DNA from: an uncultured Ruminococcus sp.
Lineage (GTDB): Bacteria > Bacillota > Clostridia > Oscillospirales > Ruminococcaceae
Length of the DNA stretch: 64,000 nucleotides
Reading direction: 5' to 3'
Assembly: GCA_945877315.1 (NCBI GenBank)
Contig: CAMCRP010000009.1
Span: 1-64,000, forward strand
Each line of letters opens with the position of its first letter. Within the stretch, counting starts at the first letter, position 1. This document shows positions 49,095-57,266 of this stretch, piece after piece. The notes below the pieces were generated by a model. That model saw only the letters and a list, made by a program, of their open reading frames with translations. It was not told where the DNA came from and ran no database searches. The position numbers were made by a program, and so were the translations under genes.

Positions 49095-50849
49095 TCAGCC
49101 CTCGCTTTCGGAAGCTTCGGATTCCTTATCCTGACCTCTGAGCTTTACGGTCATACCGTCGGAAACCTTGTTTGTGTTTTCAATGATAAGCATACCCTCG
49201 GTCAGACCGTCGCCCGACACCTCAACCATTGACTCTGTTTCCAGACCGAGTGTTACGGGAACAGCCTTAACGGTATATCCTTCGCCGTTCTTTTCAGCAG
49301 TATAAACGATGTCGTTTCCGTCCTCGTCCTCGGCAAGCATATCATATCTTACGGAGAAAACATTCTCCTTCTCCTCGGTGATAATGGACAGCTTTGCGCT
49401 CATTCCGATAAGCAGCTGTGTATCCTCATCGGAAACGGAAACCTCAACGCCGTAGCTGCCGTTTTCAACAGTAGAACCGTCGGGACCCTTCTGAGTTACG
49501 GGAGAAACCTTTGTAACAACGCCGTCATACTCAATATCGCCGCCCAGTGCGCCCGACTTGATGATCACGTCCTGACCTTCCTCGATTCCGATAATATCAA
49601 ACTCCTTCACAGCGGAGGTGACCTTCAGCTTGTTCATATCCTCGATAACGAACAGCAGACCGTTGGCATAGGAGCCTTCTACCGCATAAACCGCCGTAAC
49701 AACGCCGTCTGCGGGGGCTTCAACAAGAGCCTCGTCCAGCTTCTTTTTCAGTTGGTCCATACGGAACTCATAGCCGCTGTTGCCCGAAAGTACCCTTGCC
49801 TTTTCCGCATTGATGCGCAGCGTTTCAAGCTGATTTTCAACGCTCTTTACAGTGTAATTATACGTATTTTCCGCAATTTCAAGATTTTTCTTTGCCGCTG
49901 AAACAGCGTCCTCATATTCGGAAAGCTGCAGCTCATTTCCGCTCTTGACATCGGAAATGCTGTTTTCTGCATTGGTCACGCTTTTCCGGCATAAGGTAAC
50001 ATTCTTTTCCGCAAGAGAAACAGCGTCCTCAAGCGTTTTCATGAGCTTTTCCTTTGCATCGTCATACTTTTTCTGTGCTTCGTCCAGCTTTTTCTTTGCT
50101 TCGGTAATGGAAATGGCAGTATCAACCTGACTGTCGCCGTCGATCTCCTCATAACCGTATCTGTTGACCTTTACCGCATTGTCGTAAACCTTTTCCGCAG
50201 CCTTGACCGCTTCGTCCAGCATTTCCAGAGAGGAAAGGTCGGGATTTTCAAAATTCGACTTTGCGTCTGCCAGATTTTTCTCTGCATATTCAAGATCGAT
50301 CTTGGCTGTTTCCAAAGCAGATTCAGCCGAACGCAGCTGAGAATCCTTGTCACTGTTCTTGATTTTCAGCGCATCGTCATACTTTTCCTGTGCCTTTGCC
50401 AGGGAATCCTTTGCGCTGTCCAGATTGTTCTTGGCATTGGTGATCTCACGGTTCTCACCGTCGTTGTATTCCTTTAACGCTTTGGAATATGCTTCTTCTG
50501 CCTCGGTAACGGAATATCCCGCAGATACGCCGTTTCTGTCTATCTCGTCCTGAAGCTGCAGGATCTGCTCATTGACCGATTCGGTGTTAAGGGACGCAAG
50601 AATATCGCCCTTTTTGACGGTATCGCCAACTTCAACATTGACAGTTTCTATTTTCAGATCGGAAGCGGAATAAACCTTAGATGTGTTCTTGCTCTCAACA
50701 AGTCCCGATGTGGCAATGGAAGACCGCAGAGTGTCCTTGGAAAGCTCCGTAACATCAACATAGACCGACTTTTCCCCGCCCGAGCAGCCCGCAAGCAGCA
50801 CAGCCGCCGAGAGAACCGAAACCGCAGTTAAAGCCTTTTTCTTTTTCAT
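49095..50849 (-). CDS. HlyD/MacA-like membrane adaptor with very long coiled coil
   Basis: A 584-residue periplasmic-adaptor-type subunit, longer than typical MacA (about 370). The N-terminus KKKKALTAVSVLSAAVLLAGC is a lipoprotein signal with Cys after LLAG. A biotinyl-lipoyl-like half (VEVGDTVKKGDILA) precedes about 250 residues of coiled coil with repeated KNNLDSAKDSL-like heptads, then the second lipoyl half (EAPADGVVTAVYAVEGSYA) and a beta-barrel domain. In a Gram-positive it would span the cell wall and guide substrate for the ABC exporter. A perfect promoter lies at 50901-50929. Confidence 0.88.
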   Translation of the reverse strand: MKKKKALTAVSVLSAAVLLAGCSGGEKSVYVDVTELSKDTLRSSIATSGLVESKNTSKVYSASDLKIETVNVEVGDTVKKGDILASLNTESVNEQILQLQDEIDRNGVSAGYSVTEAEEAYSKALKEYNDGENREITNAKNNLDSAKDSLAKAQEKYDDALKIKNSDKDSQLRSAESALETAKIDLEYAEKNLADAKSNFENPDLSSLEMLDEAVKAAEKVYDNAVKVNRYGYEEIDGDSQVDTAISITEAKKKLDEAQKKYDDAKEKLMKTLEDAVSLAEKNVTLCRKSVTNAENSISDVKSGNELQLSEYEDAVSAAKKNLEIAENTYNYTVKSVENQLETLRINAEKARVLSGNSGYEFRMDQLKKKLDEALVEAPADGVVTAVYAVEGSYANGLLFVIEDMNKLKVTSAVKEFDIIGIEEGQDVIIKSGALGGDIEYDGVVTKVSPVTQKGPDGSTVENGSYGVEVSVSDEDTQLLIGMSAKLSIITEEKENVFSVRYDMLAEDEDGNDIVYTAEKNGEGYTVKAVPVTLGLETESMVEVSGDGLTEGMLIIENTNKVSDGMTVKLRGQDKESEASESEG

Positions 50850-50900
50850 ATGAATTACTCCTTTATGTAGTCTGGATATTTTTCTGTTCGAATTGTTTAT

Positions 50901-50929
50901 ATTATATCATCTATAATATGCTTTGTCAA
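50901..50929 (-). promoter_or_regulatory. Perfect-consensus promoter of the MacAB-like operon
   Basis: Minus strand TTGACA (50929-50924), 17-bp spacer, TATAAT (50906-50901), about 50 bp before the adaptor ATG. Confidence 0.85.
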
Positions 50930-51021
50930 TCAGCATTTTGCATAATATTCGTCGCCTGTTTCAGCTGTACTATGTGACATAATACAGATATTATATCAAT
51001 TGGCTTTTTGCAAAATATTCA

Positions 51022-51040
51022 TTATGATAATCATTATAAG
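51022..51040. promoter_or_regulatory. Fur/PerR-like operator
   Basis: TGATAATCATTATAA (51025-51039) has one mismatch to the PerR box TTATAATNATTATAA, and the 19-mer around it matches the Fur box at about 16 of 19 positions. It lies about 95 bp upstream of the exporter promoter -35 in a gene-free stretch (50850-51197). No other gene start is near on either strand. Confidence 0.5.
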
Positions 51041-51166
51041 GATCTATCCTAAGAAAATCCTTTAAAAAGTCTAAGAAAAACATAAAGATTTTCCGTTGAT
51101 TTCCTTCGAACGCAAATATAGCTTACCACATATTTTGTCAAATGTCAATATAATTTACTAATAATC

Positions 51167-51193
51167 CAAAAAAATCTGCCCATTACAGGCAGA
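51167..51193 (-). terminator. Terminator of the LysR gene
   Basis: TCTGCC pairs with GGCAGA around a 7-nt loop, followed by seven or more Ts on the minus strand, next to the stop at 51198. Confidence 0.8.
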
Positions 51194-51197
51194 CAGT

Positions 51198-52079
51198 TCA
51201 GCATTTTGTTTTCAGAATATCGCAGAATGTCCTCTGTTCGGCGGACAGCTCCCGTCCCCGACGGTAAACTATCATATCACAGAAGCTGCTCGGGGAGTCT
51301 GAAATAGGACGGCATATCAAACCGCTGCCTTCAAGCAGGCTGTTCTCAACGGGAGCCGTAATAAAAAATCCGTTTTTCACCGTGCGCAAGAGCGATACCG
51401 CCTGACCGCCCGGCACAGAGATCGTTTGACGTTTGAAAGCTATCCCCAACTGCGCACCGCCGCTGCGGGACGGCGAAACTATCTCCGTACAGCCGCAGAG
51501 AGAGTCTGTTGAAACGGTTTCCGACTGTGCAGACGGATTTTCCTCATTCATTATAGCGCAGGGACGGAATATCCCCACCGATTCACAGGTCAGTCCAAGC
51601 TCGTCTATCTCCCTCGGATAGCTGTCGGCGTCGCTTTCATCGGCGGCAAATCGCACAATACCAATGTCGGCATATCCCTCGGAAACGTTTTTCAGTGTGG
51701 TGTGAAAATCTGCTTCGGAAAACTCAAAACAGCAGTCCGACGCATAAACCGCAAATCTCCCGATTGCCTCGGAAATATATCCGCTGTAAACTCCCAACAC
51801 CGACAGACGCTTAGCCGCCGTTTCCGCAGACCTGTAAGCCCCCTCCAGCTCACAAAACTGCGCAAGCACAAACTTTGCCTTCTCTATGAATTCTCGTCCC
51901 TCCGACGTGGGCTCAACTCCCTTGGTGGTGCGGCGGAAGATTTTTATCCCCAGCTCGTTTTCCAACTCACGAACCGCCTTGCTGAGATTTGGCTGTCCCA
52001 TAAACAGGTTAGCTGCCGCCTTTGTGATAGAGCCTGTTTTCTCTATCTCCGCAATATATCTGATATGTGAAATATTCAA
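51198..52079 (-). CDS. LysR-family transcriptional regulator
   Basis: 293 residues from a TTG at 52079 (NISHIRYIAEIEKTGSITKA), chosen because it gives the usual LysR start and has GGGAT upstream; the longer frame adds a basic tail absent in the family. The N-terminal winged helix-turn-helix includes GSITKAAANLFMGQPNLSKAV and IKIFRRTTKGVEPTSEG. The C-terminal part is the co-inducer-binding domain. It is divergent from nfnAB with a 230-bp gap and may control it. The inducer is unknown. Confidence 0.88.
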   Translation of the reverse strand: MNISHIRYIAEIEKTGSITKAAANLFMGQPNLSKAVRELENELGIKIFRRTTKGVEPTSEGREFIEKAKFVLAQFCELEGAYRSAETAAKRLSVLGVYSGYISEAIGRFAVYASDCCFEFSEADFHTTLKNVSEGYADIGIVRFAADESDADSYPREIDELGLTCESVGIFRPCAIMNEENPSAQSETVSTDSLCGCTEIVSPSRSGGAQLGIAFKRQTISVPGGQAVSLLRTVKNGFFITAPVENSLLEGSGLICRPISDSPSSFCDMIVYRRGRELSAEQRTFCDILKTKC

Positions 52080-52267
52080 TTTATCCCACAACCTTTTATA
52101 ATAGTATAGCTTCGATATTCTCAAAAAGAATGTCACCTATATAAATTATACATTACACAAAACCGTTTGTAAATGGTAAAATTATAGTAACTGAAAATTC
52201 GACGTTTTAAACAAAGATTTGCATTAAGGTTGGAGTTTTTTTGCTGTAATTTTCGGTGTAATCCTTC

Positions 52268-52289
52268 CGCAAAATTAACTTTTTGCGGA
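52268..52289 (+). other. Hairpin just upstream of nfnA
   Basis: CCGCAAAA pairs with TTTTTGCGG (one offset) about 20 bp before the nfnA ATG and next to its AAAGGA site. There is no T tract after it; it may influence translation. Confidence 0.4.
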
Positions 52290-52311
52290 TAATATGTAAA
52301 GGACTGAAAAT

Positions 52312-53148
52312 ATGTATAAGATTGTAAGAAAAAAAGAGCTTAATCCCACTGTTACCCTGATGGAGATCGAAGCTCCCAAAGTCGCAAAGAAGGCAGAACC
52401 GGGGCAGTTTATCATTCTCAGAGTTGATGAAAACGGAGAAAGAATTCCCCTAACCGTTGCGGATTTTGACCGTGAAAAGGGCACTGTCACAATCATCTTC
52501 CAGATCGTAGGCGCAACTACCGAAAAGCTGAACCACAAGAACGAGGGCGAGTTCATTCAGGACTTTGTAGGTCCTCTCGGTGTTCCCTCTCATGTTGACG
52601 GACTGAAAAAGGTCGCTGTTGTAGGCGGCGGCGTTGGCTGTGCAATTGCATATCCTATCGCTAAGAAGCTGCACGCTCTGGGCTGCGAGGTACATTCCAT
52701 AGTTGGCTTCAGAAACAAGGATCTTGTTATTCTCGAGGACGAATTCAAGGCTTCCAGCGACGTTCTCAAGATGATGACCGATGACGGTTCCTACGGCGAA
52801 AAGGGTCTTGTTACCAACGCTTTGAAGGAGCTTATCGAAGCAGGAAATCAGTACGATGAGGTTATCGCAATCGGACCCCTGATAATGATGAAATTTGTAT
52901 GCGCACTCACAAAGGAGTACGGCGTAAAGACCGTTGTTTCCATGAACCCCATTATGATCGACGGCACGGGAATGTGCGGCGGCTGCCGTCTTACCGTTGG
53001 CGGCGAAACAAAGTTTGCCTGTGTTGACGGACCCGATTTTGACGGACATCTTGTTGACTTTGACGAAGCTATGGCTCGTTCTACTATGTACAAGCCCTTT
53101 GAACGTCAGCGTCACGAGGAAACCTGCAATCTGTTCAAGAACGCATAA
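52312..53148 (+). CDS. nfnA: NADH-dependent ferredoxin:NADP oxidoreductase subunit A (NfnA)
   Basis: A 278-residue FAD and [2Fe-2S] flavoprotein of the dihydroorotate dehydrogenase electron-transfer subunit type. Order: FAD-binding barrel with EPGQFIILRVDE and RIPLTVAD, NAD-binding region VVGGGVGCAIAYPIAKKL, and the C-terminal cluster motif GTGMCGGCRLTVGG plus a downstream CVDG. With NfnB it performs flavin-based electron bifurcation, coupling NADPH to NAD and ferredoxin, central to redox balance in anaerobes. The nfnB start follows 24 bp downstream. Confidence 0.9.
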   Translation: MYKIVRKKELNPTVTLMEIEAPKVAKKAEPGQFIILRVDENGERIPLTVADFDREKGTVTIIFQIVGATTEKLNHKNEGEFIQDFVGPLGVPSHVDGLKKVAVVGGGVGCAIAYPIAKKLHALGCEVHSIVGFRNKDLVILEDEFKASSDVLKMMTDDGSYGEKGLVTNALKELIEAGNQYDEVIAIGPLIMMKFVCALTKEYGVKTVVSMNPIMIDGTGMCGGCRLTVGGETKFACVDGPDFDGHLVDFDEAMARSTMYKPFERQRHEETCNLFKNA

Positions 53149-53172
53149 TTTACTGTAAAGGAAGATCAGAAA

Positions 53173-54564
53173 ATGGCTAATATGTCACTAAAGAAGAATG
53201 AAATGCCCTCTCAGGCACCCGATGTCCGCAATAAAAACTTTAAGGAAGTTACTCTCGGCTATACACCCGAGCAGGCAGTTGACGAGGCAAACAGATGCCT
53301 TAACTGCAAAAACAAGCCTTGCGTAGGCGGCTGTCCCGTTGCTATCGACATTCCCGAATTTATCTCAAAGGTAAAGGAGTCGGATTTCGAGGGCGCATAT
53401 CAGATAATCGCAAAGTCCAGTTCTCTCCCCGCTGTCTGCGGACGTGTTTGTCCTCAGGAAACACAGTGTGAGTCCAAGTGTGTAAGGGGTATCAAGGGCG
53501 AGCCTGTTGCTATCGGCAGACTGGAAAGATTTGTATCCGACTGGCACAATGCAAATGTAACCGCATCACCCGAGGTTCCCGCTTCCAACGGTCACAAGGT
53601 AGCAGTTGTAGGCGCAGGCCCCGCAGGTCTTACCTGTGCAGGAGATCTTGCTAAGATGGGCTACAAGGTAACTGTTTTCGAGGCACTTCACCTTGCAGGA
53701 GGCGTTCTGGTTTACGGTATTCCCGAATTCAGACTTCCCAAGGCTATCGTTCAGAAGGAAGTTGACAGTCTGAAGGCAATGGGCGTTGAAATCGAAACCA
53801 ATATGGTAATCGGTAAGGTAGAAACCGTTGACGAGCTGTTTGAGGAAGGCTTCGAAGCTGTATTTATCGGTTCGGGCGCAGGTCTGCCCAGATTTATGGG
53901 GATCCCCGGCGAGTCCCTCAAGGGCGTTTATTCCGCAAACGAGTTTCTCACCCGTGTAAACCTGATGAAGGCTTACAGAGAAGGTGCAGATACACCTATC
54001 AAGAAGAATACAAACGTTGCAGTCGTAGGCGGCGGTAACGTTGCAATGGACGCTGCAAGAAGTGCTCTCCGTCTTGGCGCAGAGAAGGTTTACATCGTTT
54101 ACAGACGTGGTATGGAGGAGCTTCCCGCACGTAAGGAGGAGATCGAGCATGCAGAGGAAGAGGGCGTAATCTTCAAAACTCTCACAAATCCCGTTGAAGT
54201 CCTCGGTGATGAAAACGGCTTTGTTAAGGGCATCAAGTGCGTTGAAATGGAGCTTGGCGAACCCGATGATTCAGGCAGACGCCGCCCTGTTGTAAAGCCC
54301 GATTCCGAGTTTGTTATTGATGTTGACTGCGTGATCATGTCCATCGGTACATCTCCCAATCCCCTTATCAAGTCCACCACAAAGGGACTTGACACAAATC
54401 GTCACGGCTGTATCGTTGCAGATGAAGCAACAGGTGCGACCTCCAGAGAGGGCGTATTCGCAGGCGGCGACGCTGTTACCGGTGCAGCTACCGTTATCCT
54501 CGCTATGGGCGCAGGCAAGGACGCTGCTAAGGCTATTGATGAATACATTAAGTCCAAGAGCTGA
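53173..54564 (+). CDS. nfnB: NfnB (GltA-like NADPH-dependent glutamate synthase small-subunit homologue)
   Basis: 463 residues: N-terminal [4Fe-4S] domain with CLNCKNKPCVGGCPV and CGRVCPQETQCESKC, FAD-binding GAGPAGLTCAGDLAKMG, NADP-binding GGGNVAMDAARSALRLGA, and a C-terminal FAD segment VFAGGDAVTGAATVILAMGAG (shown for its GGDA core). Alone such proteins are annotated GltA, but directly after nfnA this is the bifurcating subunit. The pair is followed by a strong terminator. Glutamate synthase large subunit is absent nearby, which supports the Nfn reading. Confidence 0.9.
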   Translation: MANMSLKKNEMPSQAPDVRNKNFKEVTLGYTPEQAVDEANRCLNCKNKPCVGGCPVAIDIPEFISKVKESDFEGAYQIIAKSSSLPAVCGRVCPQETQCESKCVRGIKGEPVAIGRLERFVSDWHNANVTASPEVPASNGHKVAVVGAGPAGLTCAGDLAKMGYKVTVFEALHLAGGVLVYGIPEFRLPKAIVQKEVDSLKAMGVEIETNMVIGKVETVDELFEEGFEAVFIGSGAGLPRFMGIPGESLKGVYSANEFLTRVNLMKAYREGADTPIKKNTNVAVVGGGNVAMDAARSALRLGAEKVYIVYRRGMEELPARKEEIEHAEEEGVIFKTLTNPVEVLGDENGFVKGIKCVEMELGEPDDSGRRRPVVKPDSEFVIDVDCVIMSIGTSPNPLIKSTTKGLDTNRHGCIVADEATGATSREGVFAGGDAVTGAATVILAMGAGKDAAKAIDEYIKSKS

Positions 54565-54586
54565 TTTTCTCGGACTATACCCTTTT

Positions 54587-54619
54587 GCGCCGCAGATTAT
54601 ACCGCATGATCTGCGGCGC
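54587..54619 (+). terminator. Terminator of nfnAB
   Basis: GCGCCGCAGAT pairs perfectly with ATCTGCGGCGC, followed by TTATTTAATTT, 23 bp past the stop codon. Confidence 0.85.
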
Positions 54620-54661
54620 TTATTTAATTTATGCAAAATATGATATGGGAGTGATCATTAA

Positions 54662-56974
54662 TTGAACAGAAAGAAATTATTAGCCGTTTTGACAGCTGTT
54701 ACTATGGCTGCAAGCGGAATGAGTCTGTCGGTGTCGGCTTATGATCTGTCTGAACCCATAGCTGTCGAATTCGTCGAAAACGAACCTATTATCTCCGAAG
54801 ATAATACGTTAAAATATAACGGAAGTGCTTTATCCTACAATGTGTCAAACGCTGTTGTAAGCAAAACAGCTCTTTCGGGAAGGGTAACAAGCAATATCTC
54901 CAATAATAACTACACTGTATGGAGCAAGCCTGTGAATTCCTACCTTTACGAAAGCAGCGACGGCACCTTTACCAGAGTAGAATACTCAAACAAAAGCTTG
55001 ACAGCAGAGTTATATTCAAAGGATAATAAGCTTATCAGCAGCAGTACTTTGGAAATGGCTTTGCCTATTTTCGGCGGATTTTACTGCGGCAATGAATACA
55101 ATTATTTAGTTTTCGGTCAGACAAATCCCAATGACAGTGACAGTGTAGAGGTCATGCGTGCAGTTAAATATACAAAGGACTGGAAATATGTTGATGCGCT
55201 TTCGGTTTACGGTGCAAACACCTATATTCCCTTTGATGCAGGCTCGCTGAGAATGACGGAAACAAACGGCTTGCTGTACATCTACACCTGTCATGAAATG
55301 TATATGTCGAGCGATGGTTATCATCATCAGGCAAATATGACATTTGTTGTTAATGAAGAGGATATGTCCTTAAATCAGTCATACTATGGCATTATGAATA
55401 TCAGCTATGGATATGTGAGCCACTCATTCAATGAATTCATACAAACTGACGGTGAATATGTTTACCGAGTAGACCACGGCGACGCATATCCCAGATCAGT
55501 CAGCATTACAAGATGTAAGGTAGGCGGCAGGATAACAAGCGTAAGCTACAGCCATGTCCTCCCGATAAAGATAGGAGCCACAGGAAATAATCCCACAGGC
55601 GTTGAGCTTTCGAAAAACAACTGCATAATTGTCGGAAATACTATCGATCAGAATAATTCGTCCGCAAGCTACAGTGATAAGAGAAACATCTTCGTTTCGG
55701 TAATGTCAAAGGATCTGAAAACCAATAATATGCTGCAGCTTACAAACTACCCCGCAGATTCTGATGTCACCGTCAGAACGCCGCAGCTTGTTAAGGTCGA
55801 TGATGATTTCTTTGCGGTGCTTTGGGAGGAGTACAACAGTACCTACAAGACAACCTCTGTAAAAGCTGTTACTATGGACGGCAGCGGAAACTGCTATAAT
55901 AATATGGAGTTGTCAAGTACCCGTCTGTCCGACTGTCAGCCGATAGTTACCTCATCTCAGACTATAAAATGGTATGTTTCCGATAATTTAAACGTCATCA
56001 TGTATGAATTCGATCCGTTTGAACGTCCCGGACACACCCACGAATTTGGCGAAGAATGGGAATCCGATGAAATCAGCCATTGGCATAAATGCTCCTGCGG
56101 AAAACGTTCGGTAAAGGAACTCCACACCCCCGACCATGGCACTCTTACAACAGAGCCTACAATGACAACTGAGGGATACGTACAGTTTCAATGCACCACA
56201 TGCGGTAATCAGATGCTCACACTGACCGTTCCCCCGCTCAGTGCAGAGGAAGATAACATCTCCCGTTTCGTTGAAAGGCTCTACAAAAATATTCTGAACA
56301 GAGATTCGGATATTGTAGGAAAAGCAATCCATATCTACAACCTGAAAAAAGGTCAAACCGCCTGCAAGGTAGCATACGACTTCGTATTCTCCAAGGAATT
56401 CCTTGAGCTTGACATTTCCAACGAAGAGCGAATCAATAGAATGTATCTCACCTTCCTTAACCGTGAAGCGGATCCCGCAGGTCTGGCGGACTGGACTTCC
56501 GTGCTTGATAACGGCTGCTCTATGGGACATATCTTCCACGGCTTTACTCAATCAAACGAGTTTATCGAAATATGCGCCGAATATGGCATAAACCGAGGAA
56601 CCTGGGAACCCACCGAAAACCGTGACAAGAGTTCAAAGCTGACTGCCTTTGTAGCCAGACTTTACACCAAGGCTATGGGCAGACCATATGACGTAAACGG
56701 TCTGAACGACCACACAGGCTCATATCTCGAAAACCGTGATCTCTATCAGCTGGCACATAACTTCATCTTCTCCAAGGAATTCATTGAAAAAAATCTCTCG
56801 GACGAAGAATTTGTTGATACTATGTACCACACCTTCTTCGACAGAGAACCCGATCCCGCAGGAAAAGCGGGCTGGCTTGACGAAATGAAGAATGGTATGT
56901 CAAGAGAAAACGTGCTTGCGGGCTTTGTCGGTTCGCAGGAGTGCGCCGATCTGGTAGCACGATTTGGCATTTGA
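54662..56974 (+). CDS. Secreted protein with C-terminal tandem DUF4214 module
   Basis: 770 residues from a TTG with GGGAG 8 bp upstream. Signal peptide (NRKKLLAVLTAVTMAASGMSL, cleavage near VSA-YD), then about 420 residues of beta-rich sequence with repeated WY/YT-type strands that I cannot assign, a His/Cys segment HWHKCSCGKRSV with later CTTCG, and two DUF4214 units (about 537-770) with FLNREADPAGLADW and FFDREPDPAGKAGW. The His/Cys segment recurs in the GH5 enzyme. Exported. The N-terminal part probably acts on or senses something outside the cell; the DUF4214 module may retain it at the surface (inference). Confidence 0.8.
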   Translation: MNRKKLLAVLTAVTMAASGMSLSVSAYDLSEPIAVEFVENEPIISEDNTLKYNGSALSYNVSNAVVSKTALSGRVTSNISNNNYTVWSKPVNSYLYESSDGTFTRVEYSNKSLTAELYSKDNKLISSSTLEMALPIFGGFYCGNEYNYLVFGQTNPNDSDSVEVMRAVKYTKDWKYVDALSVYGANTYIPFDAGSLRMTETNGLLYIYTCHEMYMSSDGYHHQANMTFVVNEEDMSLNQSYYGIMNISYGYVSHSFNEFIQTDGEYVYRVDHGDAYPRSVSITRCKVGGRITSVSYSHVLPIKIGATGNNPTGVELSKNNCIIVGNTIDQNNSSASYSDKRNIFVSVMSKDLKTNNMLQLTNYPADSDVTVRTPQLVKVDDDFFAVLWEEYNSTYKTTSVKAVTMDGSGNCYNNMELSSTRLSDCQPIVTSSQTIKWYVSDNLNVIMYEFDPFERPGHTHEFGEEWESDEISHWHKCSCGKRSVKELHTPDHGTLTTEPTMTTEGYVQFQCTTCGNQMLTLTVPPLSAEEDNISRFVERLYKNILNRDSDIVGKAIHIYNLKKGQTACKVAYDFVFSKEFLELDISNEERINRMYLTFLNREADPAGLADWTSVLDNGCSMGHIFHGFTQSNEFIEICAEYGINRGTWEPTENRDKSSKLTAFVARLYTKAMGRPYDVNGLNDHTGSYLENRDLYQLAHNFIFSKEFIEKNLSDEEFVDTMYHTFFDREPDPAGKAGWLDEMKNGMSRENVLAGFVGSQECADLVARFGI

Positions 56975-57082
56975 CCTAATTAATGACATCAGCTTATCAG
57001 GATTCTTACTCCAAAGGATCTTTAGTATCCGATTCTTACCGTAAACTTTACGGATAAACTGCTCAGTGATTTATAATTTATA

Positions 57083-57177
57083 CCAAACGCCATTTGAAAT
57101 ATGGAGAAAAATCGCCGAATGATCTTGCATATGCGCAGCTTGCGGCGAGGGATACCCACAATTCAACAGGTGTTTGG
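57083..57177. mobile_element. Palindromic MITE-like element, divergent copy
   Basis: 95 bp with ends CCAAACGCC and GGTGTTTGG and TA on both sides. The inner arms GGAGAAAAATCGCCG and CGGCGAGGGAT and the CTTGC-rich centre follow the same plan as the 97-bp elements (GGAGAAGAAATCGGCG, CGCCGAGAGAT). The gap 56975-57266 holds otherwise only a small CCGTAAA/TTTACGG hairpin (57039-57054). Confidence 0.7.
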
Positions 57178-57266
57178 TAGTTATCACAGCAGTAACCATA
57201 TTTTGGGCAAATCAAAGCATAACAAATATGGAGCTGACACATGAAACAAAAAGGAGTATGGTCAAA

